Shown here: positions 1 through 6,232 of the stretch, piece after piece
Position numbering within the stretch: the stretch's first letter is position 1
How the letters are laid out: every line of letters starts with the position of its first letter
Source of the DNA: Micavibrio sp. UBA1672
GTDB lineage: Bacteria > Pseudomonadota > Alphaproteobacteria > Micavibrionales > Micavibrionaceae
NCBI GenBank assembly: GCA_002320665.1
Contig: DCKO01000036.1
Coordinates: 1 to 25,121 of the forward strand
DNA: 25,121 nucleotides
Reading direction: 5' to 3'
Translations under genes and position numbers: made by a program
Notes under the pieces: model-generated
What the model saw: the letters and a program-made list of their open reading frames with translations, nothing else
Told to the model about the DNA's origin: nothing
Databases searched by the model: none

Positions 1-30
1 GAGCGCCTTCAGCCACTCGGCCACGTCTCC
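1..30 (-). tRNA. tRNA-Ser, 5' part only (cut by window start)
   Basis: Read on the minus strand, the first 30 bases begin GGAGACGTGGCCGAGTGGCT and run on as GAAGGCGCTC. This matches the acceptor 5' strand, the D arm (GGCCGAGTGGCTGAAGG) and the start of the anticodon stem of bacterial tRNA-Ser. The anticodon, variable arm and 3' end lie outside the window, so the isoacceptor cannot be named. The 5' end of the mature tRNA should be at position 30. tRNA-Ser and tRNA-Leu share class II D-arm features, but the GGAGACGTGGCCGAGTGG opening is typical of Ser. Confidence 0.8.
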
Positions 31-77
31 AGCACTCTGATAGAATATGCATTCATTTTCTATGATGTTAGGGCGGG

Positions 78-106
78 TTTGTAAAGTCGTTATCGACCTT
101 TACAAA
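78..106. repeat. Long hairpin overlapping the terD-like stop codon
   Basis: TTTGTAAAGTCG at 78-89 and CGACCTTTACAAA at 94-106 form a 12-bp stem with one bulged base and a TTAT loop. On the plus strand the right arm is followed by TATTTTTT, so it looks like an intrinsic terminator in the plus direction. No plus-strand gene ends here within the window. The stop codon of the minus-strand TerD-family gene lies inside the right arm. It may act as an RNA stabiliser or terminator for that gene, although its minus-side flank has no T-run. Confidence 0.5.
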
Positions 107-816
107 TATTTTTTCAAATATTCCGTCCAGTTCTGGCGTTCTTCGGTGAATTCACTAATGTTTTGCAAATACCACTTATCATCTTTTTTGAAAATCTGAC
201 AAACGACCAGAGCATATTGATTGCTCTTTGGTAATTGGTCGATCCGGATATTAAGAATATTCTCGTTATTCATCGCATCGGCAATACGGATATGCGGCTC
301 ATCAATGGCCTCAATATGGTGCATACAATCACTTTCGATCACAAAAAAGAAATGATTATAGTGATCATCAATATCTTTAAGCTCGATATGGATTTGCTCA
401 TCATCCAGATCACCAACCCCGTCCATATCATCACCGCTATGATAGATTTTTTCGCTCTTATCTATTGCATTATAGGCATTGGGCGTCACATAATCCTTAC
501 AGTGACCATCTTCGTCAAAGCCATAGCATAACAAGTCCAGATCAAAGGACGGATCATCTGTTTCCCGCGTCGCATCATCATCATCTTTTTGGCTCATCAT
601 ATCAGGATTTTTCACGAAATACCCCAGCATATCGGGATTGCGCAGGATGACCCCTATGGAATTACCGATATTGGTTCTGACATAACCCGCACTGGCTTTC
701 TCGTCATTTTGATTCCATGAGAGCCCCGCGACAATGCGTTGGCGCGGCGAGTTTTCCGCAAGAACCAACTCAATAGCTTCCGAAGGTTTAGGCCCTGTGA
801 TCAATCCGTCACTCAT
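100..816 (-). CDS. TerD-family (tellurium resistance/stress) protein with a long insertion
   Basis: This 238-residue protein matches the TerD fold, a small Ca2+-binding cytoplasmic family linked to tellurite, phage and general envelope stress. The landmarks are GLSW (31-34), FDLDLLCYGF (91-100), the acidic Ca2+-site segment HSGDDMDGVGDLDDE (126-140) followed by an amphipathic strand, and the C-terminal strand KDDKWYLQNISEF. Ordinary TerD proteins are about 190 residues and have only a short link between GLSW and FDLD. Here about 56 residues, ending in an acidic run (KDDDDATRETDD), separate them. I chose ATG at 816 because AGGATGGAG lies about 9 bases upstream; a TTG one codon earlier is less likely. 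No other ter genes are present, so this is a lone copy beside tRNA-Ser. The family call rests on motif resemblance. The cellular role is not known. Confidence 0.7.
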   Translation of the reverse strand: MSDGLITGPKPSEAIELVLAENSPRQRIVAGLSWNQNDEKASAGYVRTNIGNSIGVILRNPDMLGYFVKNPDMMSQKDDDDATRETDDPSFDLDLLCYGFDEDGHCKDYVTPNAYNAIDKSEKIYHSGDDMDGVGDLDDEQIHIELKDIDDHYNHFFFVIESDCMHHIEAIDEPHIRIADAMNNENILNIRIDQLPKSNQYALVVCQIFKKDDKWYLQNISEFTEERQNWTEYLKKYL

Positions 817-910
817 CAATTTTGCTCCATCCTTATTGTTTAGAGATATTCTAGGCTAAATGTATATAAATGAGAAGCAAAATAGACTGATGATATTGAA
901 GCTATGACAC

Positions 911-1226
911 CTAAAGACCAAGATCATCGCGATCAAATTCTTGATCATTAATTGAAATCAAGTAAATATCAGCAGCCTTAATACCTTGTCTTCTTACATG
1001 GTTTAGCACAGTTTCATCTGATATTTCCATGTCTAGTCGCGTAAGCACTTTTTCCAGAAACATTTTCATCATTGATAAATACAGTATCAACTTTACCTTG
1101 TTTTCCAATTTCAGCTAAATCTCTGAAACGCTCTTGAATAGCCAAAATATCATAGGGTTGAGATATCGCAACCTTATACGATATTCTATTATCATCTTGT
1201 TGATCTGTGTCTGTTGGTTTTGCCAT
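911..1226 (-). pseudogene. Small hypothetical gene broken by a +1 frameshift
   Basis: Two overlapping minus-strand frames look like one protein of about 104 residues. The first starts at ATG 1226 (RBS AGGTGA about 7 bases upstream), reads MAKPTDTDQQDDNRISYKV and runs to VFINDENVSGK. It then goes out of frame and stops about a dozen codons later. The other frame continues with VLTRLDMEISDETVLNHV and ends at 911. The switch falls at a run of five A on the minus strand (plus 1049-1053); deleting one A joins the frames exactly (316 bases becomes 315). The joined protein is charged and soluble, with no signal peptide. I do not recognise the family. It could be a decayed gene, a homopolymer sequencing error or, less likely, a programmed shift. 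A sigma70-like promoter sits just upstream, so the gene may still be transcribed. Confidence 0.55.
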
Positions 1227-1265
1227 AATGTATCACCTGAAATTCTTATATCTTTTTATTCGTTA

Positions 1266-1295
1266 TTTATAAACCTTAATTTAGTGTAAAGTCAA
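1266..1295 (-). promoter_or_regulatory. Putative sigma70-type promoter for the frameshifted gene
   Basis: On the minus strand TTGACT (1295-1290) is followed after 18 bases by TATAAA (1271-1266), close to the -35/-10 consensus. It lies about 40 bases upstream of the ATG at 1226, in AT-rich non-coding DNA. Sequence match only. Confidence 0.5.
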
Positions 1296-1357
1296 ATTAT
1301 TCTCAAGAATTCAGTGTGTGGTACATCTTATTATATACGCAACTAGAGTTTTGTTAC

Positions 1358-1363
1358 TATAAT
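1358..1363 (+). promoter_or_regulatory. Possible -10 box for thyA-folA
   Basis: A perfect TATAAT lies 39 bases before the thyA start codon in AT-rich DNA, but no convincing -35 hexamer sits 16-18 bases upstream. The ribosome binding site for thyA is also weak (AGAG). Low confidence. Confidence 0.3.
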
Positions 1364-1402
1364 GCTTCTACAGAATCACAATTTATATATTAGAGTAAGT
1401 CA

Positions 1403-2197
1403 ATGAAGCAATATCTCGATCTCATGCAGCATGTCTTGGATAACGGAGCGGTAAAAGAAGACCGCACAGGCACGGGCACGCGCTCGGTTTTCGGCTATCA
1501 GATGCGCTTTGATCTATCCGAGGGCTTCCCGCTCGTCACCACCAAGAAATGCCATTTACGCTCCATCATCCATGAGCTTCTCTGGTTCCTGCAGGGTGAT
1601 ACCAATATCAAATACCTCAAGGAAAACGGCGTATCCATCTGGGATGAATGGGCAGATGAGAACGGCGATCTAGGCCCCGTTTACGGGCATCAATGGCGGA
1701 GCTGGGGCACATCGGACGGGCGCGAAATCGACCAGATTTCCAACGTCATCGAGCGCATTAAAACCAACCCCGATGATCGGCGCATGATAGTCTGCTCTTG
1801 GAATGTCGGGGAGATCGGCAAGATGGCGCTCCCGCCTTGTCATTGCTTCTTTCAGTTTTATGTCGCCGACGGCAAGCTCTCCTGCCAGCTATACCAGCGC
1901 AGCGCAGATATCTTCCTTGGCGTGCCGTTTAACATTGCCTCTTATGCACTGCTGACCATGATGGTCGCGCAGGTCACGGGCCTGCAACCCGGTGAGTTCA
2001 TCCATACACTGGGCGATGCACATCTCTATTCCAACCATATCGAGCAAACGCAGCTTCAACTCTCCCGCAAGCCACATACCTTGCCGGAGATGCACTTAAA
2101 CCCACACGTCAAGAACATCTTTGATTTCAAATTCGAGGATTTCGAGCTTGTCGGCTATGAATCCCACCCCCATATCAAAGCCCCCGTGGCGGTGTAA
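1403..2197 (+). CDS. thyA: Thymidylate synthase
   Basis: This 264-residue protein, the same length as the E. coli enzyme, converts dUMP and methylene-tetrahydrofolate to dTMP and dihydrofolate. The N-terminal RTGTGTRSVFG loop (21-31) binds phosphate. The nucleophile is Cys146 in ALPPCHCFFQFYV, followed by QRSADIFLGVPFNIASYA, which holds the phosphate-binding Arg-Ser and the Asn that recognises uracil. The C-terminus (HPHIKAPVAV) is the usual closing segment over the active site. The gene is complete. Six bases downstream comes folA, which recycles the dihydrofolate made by this enzyme, so the two are almost certainly co-transcribed. Presence of thyA suggests that the flavin-dependent ThyX is not needed. 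Confidence 0.97.
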   Translation: MKQYLDLMQHVLDNGAVKEDRTGTGTRSVFGYQMRFDLSEGFPLVTTKKCHLRSIIHELLWFLQGDTNIKYLKENGVSIWDEWADENGDLGPVYGHQWRSWGTSDGREIDQISNVIERIKTNPDDRRMIVCSWNVGEIGKMALPPCHCFFQFYVADGKLSCQLYQRSADIFLGVPFNIASYALLTMMVAQVTGLQPGEFIHTLGDAHLYSNHIEQTQLQLSRKPHTLPEMHLNPHVKNIFDFKFEDFELVGYESHPHIKAPVAV

Positions 2198-2203
2198 GCA
2201 GAT

Positions 2204-2707
2204 ATGACGAGTTTGTCTCTTATAGTCGCCATGGCCGAAAATAACTGCATCGGCAAGGACAATAAAATGCCGTGGCATATCTCCGAAGATCTTAAGCGGT
2301 TTAAAGCTCTGACGATGGGCGCGCCGGTCATTATGGGGCGCAACACTTTTGAATCTATTCTAGGCTATTTGAGAAAACCTTTACCGGGTAGAGAAAATAT
2401 CGTCATCAGCAGGTCAGGCTATACACCGCCCGAAGGGATGGATGTCCACGTGTTTCCAACGCCAGAAGAGGCAATTGATTACGCATTAACCCGCACGACA
2501 GAAGAGGTCTTTATTATTGGCGGTGCGCAAATATACACACAGACTTTGGACAAGGCGGATATCATCCACCTCACCAAAGTCCATAAGGCGGTGGAGGGTG
2601 ATGCGTTTTTTCCTGACCTGAATATGAATGATTGGGAAGAAACAACCCGCGAAGATCATCTGGACCATGATCCACCCTATAGCTTTTTGACTTTGAAAAG
2701 GAAGTAA
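2204..2707 (+). CDS. folA: Dihydrofolate reductase
   Basis: This 167-residue protein reduces dihydrofolate to tetrahydrofolate with NADPH. It shows the opening strand SLIVAMAENNCIGKDNKMPW, the substrate-binding acid in SEDLKRFK (equivalent to E. coli Asp27), the NADPH-binding segment MGRNTFESI and the late FIIGGAQIYTQTL glycine pair. All key positions are present and the length is normal. The ATG lies six bases after the thyA stop, so translation is probably coupled. The gene ends just before a palindromic repeat element and converges on mrp. Confidence 0.96.
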   Translation: MTSLSLIVAMAENNCIGKDNKMPWHISEDLKRFKALTMGAPVIMGRNTFESILGYLRKPLPGRENIVISRSGYTPPEGMDVHVFPTPEEAIDYALTRTTEEVFIIGGAQIYTQTLDKADIIHLTKVHKAVEGDAFFPDLNMNDWEETTREDHLDHDPPYSFLTLKRK

Positions 2708-2715
2708 ATTTATTT

Positions 2716-2798
2716 CGTCATTCCCCGAATTGGCAAAGCCAATTCTAGGGGAATCTATGGATCGCCTTAGAATTGATAAATCAATTCAGGCGATGACG
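2716..2798. repeat. 83-bp palindromic repeat element (two hairpins inside an outer inverted repeat)
   Basis: The outer ends are CGTCAT (2716-2721) and ATGACG (2793-2798). Inside, hairpin 1 (2721-2753) pairs TTCCCC and GAATTGGC with GCCAATTC and GGGGAA around an AAA loop. Hairpin 2 (2763-2792) pairs CGCC and GAATTGA with TCAATTC and GGCG. The plan CGTCATTCCC...GGGAATC.ATGGAT...GATGACG resembles dispersed intergenic palindromic elements found in many proteobacterial genomes. It fills the gap between the convergent folA and mrp genes and overlaps the mrp 3' end. I see no second copy in this window. It may also serve as a bidirectional transcription barrier. Confidence 0.75.
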
Positions 2799-3934
2799 GG
2801 CAGTGTGTTAATAATACCTTCCGCCACTTCGGCAAAACTCTTGGCCTCACTACTCTCTGTATCAGACAAAACCACGGGCGTGCCCTCATCGGCGTTCAAG
2901 CGAATAGATTTCGACAAAGCAATCCCGCCAAGATAGGGAACGCCAAGCTTTTTAGCTTCACTTTCCGCACCGCCATGCCCGAAAATATGCTCCTCATGCC
3001 CGCAATTTGAGCAAATATGCGTGCTCATATTCTCGATAATCCCGAGGATCGGCACGTTCGTTTTCTCGAACATCGCCGCCGCCCGCCGCGCATCAATCAG
3101 CGCAATATCCTGCGGGGTAGAGACAATGACCGCGCCAGTTAGCTTAACCTTCTGCGCCAGAGTTAACTGGATATCTCCCGTCCCCGGCGGCAGATCAATA
3201 AACAGAAAATCCAATGGCTTTTCTTGGTCATCAACACTATCAGCCCAAGCAACATCACGGAGCATCTGATAAAACGCGCTTTGTGCCATTGGCCCACGCC
3301 AGATCAGGGCTTTGTCGGGATCGGTCATATAGCCGATAGACATCATCTTGATGTTGTGGCGCTTGGGCGGTTGTATTTTTTTGCTCTCGTCAAGCTCTGG
3401 CTTGAAGTCGGCTTCGCCCATCATTACAGGCTGCGATGGGCCATATATATCTGCATCCAGCAAGCCAACGCTATAATCTTTGCCTGTCTTGTTCGCGATA
3501 TAGGCCGCCAGATTGGCCGTCACCGTAGATTTTCCAACCCCGCCCTTACCCGAGGCCACGGCAATAATATGACGCGCTGGAATATCAAGCGGCGGGTTCT
3601 TATTCATGCCATGCGGATCAGGCGCTTTGGGCATTGGCTGCGGCGCAGCTTTACCCTGACTTTCAGCGGTCAAAATGACCGTAGCTTTTTTAACATCACT
3701 CAGGCTGTTCACGGCTTTTTCTGCCTCTTGCCGCAAAGGCTCCAGCGCAGCGCCTTGCGCTGCATCCACTGTGACAACCACGACAGCATGCCCGCTCTTA
3801 TCCATCTGCACGGAGCTCACCATATTCTGGCTAACAATATCTTTGCCGGAGGAAGGCTCTGTAACGCGGCTCAGTACCTCATATATGTCTTTTGTTTTGT
3901 CTTTTTTCTTTCTGAACAAAATTTCATCCTTCAA
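2786..3934 (-). CDS. mrp: Mrp/NBP35-family iron-sulfur carrier ATPase
   Basis: This protein of about 382 residues carries Fe-S clusters to apoproteins. The N-terminus is a MIP18/DUF59 domain (TEPSSGKDIVSQNMV, about 25-95). A Pro-rich link leads to the ParA-like ATPase with the deviant Walker A SGKGGVGKST (about 128-137), DADIYGPSQP, Walker B FIDLPPGTGD and the cluster-binding pair CSNCG. No in-frame ATG is available upstream of the DUF59 domain: the frame is closed by a stop a short way upstream and TTG at 3934 is the best candidate, without a clear ribosome binding site. The last codons (PVIA and the TGA stop) lie inside the palindromic element at 2716-2798. It is divergent from hflK, 67 bases away. 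Confidence 0.92.
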   Translation of the reverse strand: MKDEILFRKKKDKTKDIYEVLSRVTEPSSGKDIVSQNMVSSVQMDKSGHAVVVVTVDAAQGAALEPLRQEAEKAVNSLSDVKKATVILTAESQGKAAPQPMPKAPDPHGMNKNPPLDIPARHIIAVASGKGGVGKSTVTANLAAYIANKTGKDYSVGLLDADIYGPSQPVMMGEADFKPELDESKKIQPPKRHNIKMMSIGYMTDPDKALIWRGPMAQSAFYQMLRDVAWADSVDDQEKPLDFLFIDLPPGTGDIQLTLAQKVKLTGAVIVSTPQDIALIDARRAAAMFEKTNVPILGIIENMSTHICSNCGHEEHIFGHGGAESEAKKLGVPYLGGIALSKSIRLNADEGTPVVLSDTESSEAKSFAEVAEGIINTLPVIA

Positions 3935-4001
3935 GGCTTGCTTTACGTTGTAAAAGAGATATTGTTACGTTCTATCTAAAATAACAGGAAATTGCCATAC
4001 C

Positions 4002-5198
4002 ATGTCTGACGATAACGAAAAAGACCGCAAAAAACGTAAAAACCCGTGGGGCAACCAAAGCGAAGGCTCCAGAGGTGGTAAAGGTAAACGCCAAAGTCCA
4101 TGGGGTAATAATGGCGGCGGTGGTGGCGGTCATCGCGGCGGCGGCAATGGCCCGAATGATTTGGATGATTTACTAAAGAATGCGCAAGAAGGCTTGCGCG
4201 AGGTTTTACCTGGTAATATGGGTGGCGGTGTAGCGCTATTCCTGATTATACTTGTGGCCGTCTTGCTATGGCTCGCCAGTGGCTTTTACATCATTAATCC
4301 AGGTGAGCACGGCGTAATACAGCGTTTTGGCGCATGGTCCCGCACACAAGTCGAAGAGGGGCTGGGCTACCATTTTCCAGCACCAATTGAAGAAATGACC
4401 AAAGTCGAAGTCACAAGGCAGCAAAGCATGAATATCGGATTCAGAGAGGCTGTATCGCAAAGAGGCCGTAACATATCCGGCACGCAGCGCATTAATGACG
4501 AGAGCTTAATGCTGACCGCGGATCGTAATATCGTCGAGCTGAATATGACCCTGCAATGGGATATCAAATCCGCCGAAGATTATCTTTTCCAGATCGAAGA
4601 TCAGGAAGGCACAATCAAGAAAGTAGCGGAAAGTGCTATTCGTGAAGTCGTAGGTCAAACTGAAATGTTCCCGATCATCACAACAGGCCGCGCAAAAATT
4701 GCCGCGACAGTTAAGGACATCATTCAGAAAAACCTTGATGAATATAATTCAGGCGTAAATATCAAACAGGTTCTGATCAACAAGGCCGAAGTGCATCCGG
4801 ACGTACAGCAAGCTTTCCAAGATGTGCAATCCGCCTATCAGATCGCCGAGGAAACACAAAATCTGGCTCAGGCCGATCGTGAAAAGATCATCCCGACTGC
4901 CCGCGGTCAGGCAACCCAAATCCGTCAGGAAGCCGAAGCCTACAAGCAATCAAAGATTGCTCAGGCCACTGGTGACGCGGAACGTTTCCGTTTGATGTAC
5001 GAAGCTTATCTTAAGGGTAAAGATGTAACCAAAGAGCGTATTTACATCGAAACTATGGAACAAGTCCTTGGTAACGCCCAAAAGATCATTATGGACTCCA
5101 AGGGCGACGGTCAGGGTGTAGTGCCTTACTTACCTCTGGATGAGCTTAAGGCTAAGAAAAATACAAACACAAATACAAATCAACAGATGATAAGGTAG
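4002..5198 (+). CDS. hflK: HflK, membrane SPFH subunit of the HflKC complex
   Basis: This 398-residue protein pairs with HflC to form the large periplasmic cage that encloses and modulates the FtsH protease. The N-terminus (about 1-55) is disordered, basic and Gly-rich with two SPWGNN/NPWGNQ motifs typical of HflK. It is followed by one membrane helix (about 75-97, GVALFLIILVAVLLWLASGF) and the SPFH domain starting INPGEHGVIQRFG. A long helical region follows (AQADREKIIPTARGQATQIR and AEAYKQSKIAQATGDAERF). The tail is low-complexity Asn-Thr. Start ATG 4002 has AGGAA about 12 bases upstream. hflC begins 9 bases after the stop, so they form an operon. Confidence 0.95.
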   Translation: MSDDNEKDRKKRKNPWGNQSEGSRGGKGKRQSPWGNNGGGGGGHRGGGNGPNDLDDLLKNAQEGLREVLPGNMGGGVALFLIILVAVLLWLASGFYIINPGEHGVIQRFGAWSRTQVEEGLGYHFPAPIEEMTKVEVTRQQSMNIGFREAVSQRGRNISGTQRINDESLMLTADRNIVELNMTLQWDIKSAEDYLFQIEDQEGTIKKVAESAIREVVGQTEMFPIITTGRAKIAATVKDIIQKNLDEYNSGVNIKQVLINKAEVHPDVQQAFQDVQSAYQIAEETQNLAQADREKIIPTARGQATQIRQEAEAYKQSKIAQATGDAERFRLMYEAYLKGKDVTKERIYIETMEQVLGNAQKIIMDSKGDGQGVVPYLPLDELKAKKNTNTNTNQQMIR

Positions 5199-5207
5199 TG
5201 TAGAAAA

Positions 5208-6170
5208 ATGGATTTGAAACTTATATTACTCTTTATTGTTCTGGCATTGGGGCTGATTATTGGCTCTCAATCATTTTTTACCGTCGATGAACGCGAGCAA
5301 GCTATTGTTCTTCAACTCGGTCAGCCAAAAGGCGAGCCGCGTGGCCCCGGCTTACACTTCAAATTGCCATTTGTTCAAAATGTCCGTTATTTTGATCGCC
5401 GCATCCTGTCTATCGATCCAAACCCTGAGCAAGTTGTTATTTCAAGCTCCAAATCACACGTCAACGACGATCCAAAAGAAAATAAAAGCGATGATGTTGA
5501 AGAGGAAAATACAGATCTAAAACCTACAATCGGTAATGTAAGTGGTGAGCCTATCATCGTTGATACCTTCCTGAGATACCGTATTGTAGACCCACTTCAA
5601 TTTATGAAAACCTTGCGCACTGTCGATAATGCTAATGGCCGGATCGAGAGCATTGTTAATGATTCGACGCGTGCTGTGCTTGGTGATACGACGCTGCCCG
5701 AACTGCTATCCGAGCAACGTACAGCTGTTATGGCCTCTATCAAGGCACGTGTGAATAAAAAAGTTACAGATGACCGCCTTGGTATCGAGATTATCGACGT
5801 GCGGATTGTGCGCGCTGACCTGACTAAGGAACTGCGCGATTCAACAGTGCGCCAAATGAATGCTGCTCTGGCAGAGCGTGCAAATGAACGTAAAGCAAAA
5901 GGGGAAGAAAAAGCCCTTGAAATTCGCTCCACAGCCAGAAAAGACCGCGATATTATCCTCGCCGAGGCGCGCCGTGATTCCCAGATCATCCGAGGGGAAG
6001 GCGACCGCGAAGCCATCAAACTTTATGCAGATGCCTTTAACGTCGATAAGGAATTTTATTCCTTTATTCGATCAATGGAAGCATACCAAAAAACACTTGG
6101 TACAAGCGACACAAGGCTGATCCTCTCACCCGATGGCGAGTTCTTTAAACATTTCAAGTCACAGCAATAA
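5208..6170 (+). CDS. hflC: HflC, membrane SPFH subunit, with an acidic insertion
   Basis: This 320-residue partner of HflK has one N-terminal membrane helix (about 4-22) and then the SPFH domain (FFTVDEREQAIVLQLGQP, GPGLHFKLPF, IVDTFLRYRIVDPLQF). The helical stalk contains ADLTKELRDSTVRQMNAA and ERKAKGEEKALEIRS, and the C-terminus (YQKTLGTSDTRLILSPDGEF) is typical of HflC. Between the strand ending EQVVIS and IIVDTF there are about 35 extra, mostly acidic residues (about 79-113, including DDPKENKSDDVEEENTD). In ordinary HflC this link is a short loop of the form DQKRLVVDA. The reading frame is intact, so this is a real insertion. It is co-transcribed with hflK and probably with degP. Confidence 0.94.
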   Translation: MDLKLILLFIVLALGLIIGSQSFFTVDEREQAIVLQLGQPKGEPRGPGLHFKLPFVQNVRYFDRRILSIDPNPEQVVISSSKSHVNDDPKENKSDDVEEENTDLKPTIGNVSGEPIIVDTFLRYRIVDPLQFMKTLRTVDNANGRIESIVNDSTRAVLGDTTLPELLSEQRTAVMASIKARVNKKVTDDRLGIEIIDVRIVRADLTKELRDSTVRQMNAALAERANERKAKGEEKALEIRSTARKDRDIILAEARRDSQIIRGEGDREAIKLYADAFNVDKEFYSFIRSMEAYQKTLGTSDTRLILSPDGEFFKHFKSQQ

Positions 6171-6188
6171 CGCCGTGATTTGTGCATC

Positions 6189-6202
6189 ATCGCTTCGGCG
6201 AT
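6189..6202 (+). other. Small UUCG-loop hairpin between hflC and degP
   Basis: ATCGC-TTCG-GCGAT forms a five-bp stem with the very stable UUCG tetraloop, 19 bases after the hflC stop and 31 bases before the degP start. There is no T-run, so it is not an intrinsic terminator. It may protect or separate transcript segments. Confidence 0.4.
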
Positions 6203-6232
6203 AACTTCATAAATACTTGTAGAAGGAGTCTT

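Noticed and set aside
1047..1055. Programmed ribosomal frameshift at the A-run
   Set aside because: The required shift is +1 (or -2), the run is only five A, and there is no visible stimulatory pseudoknot or shifty stop, so decay or sequencing error is simpler.
3224..3979. 251-residue plus-strand open frame
   Set aside because: It lies antisense to the well-supported mrp gene, and its sequence is rich in His, Arg and Ile without motifs. It is a shadow of mrp codon structure.
6182..6232. 17-residue N-terminal extension of DegP
   Set aside because: It would place a charged segment before the signal peptide, and AAGGAG at 6223-6228 clearly serves ATG 6233/6236.
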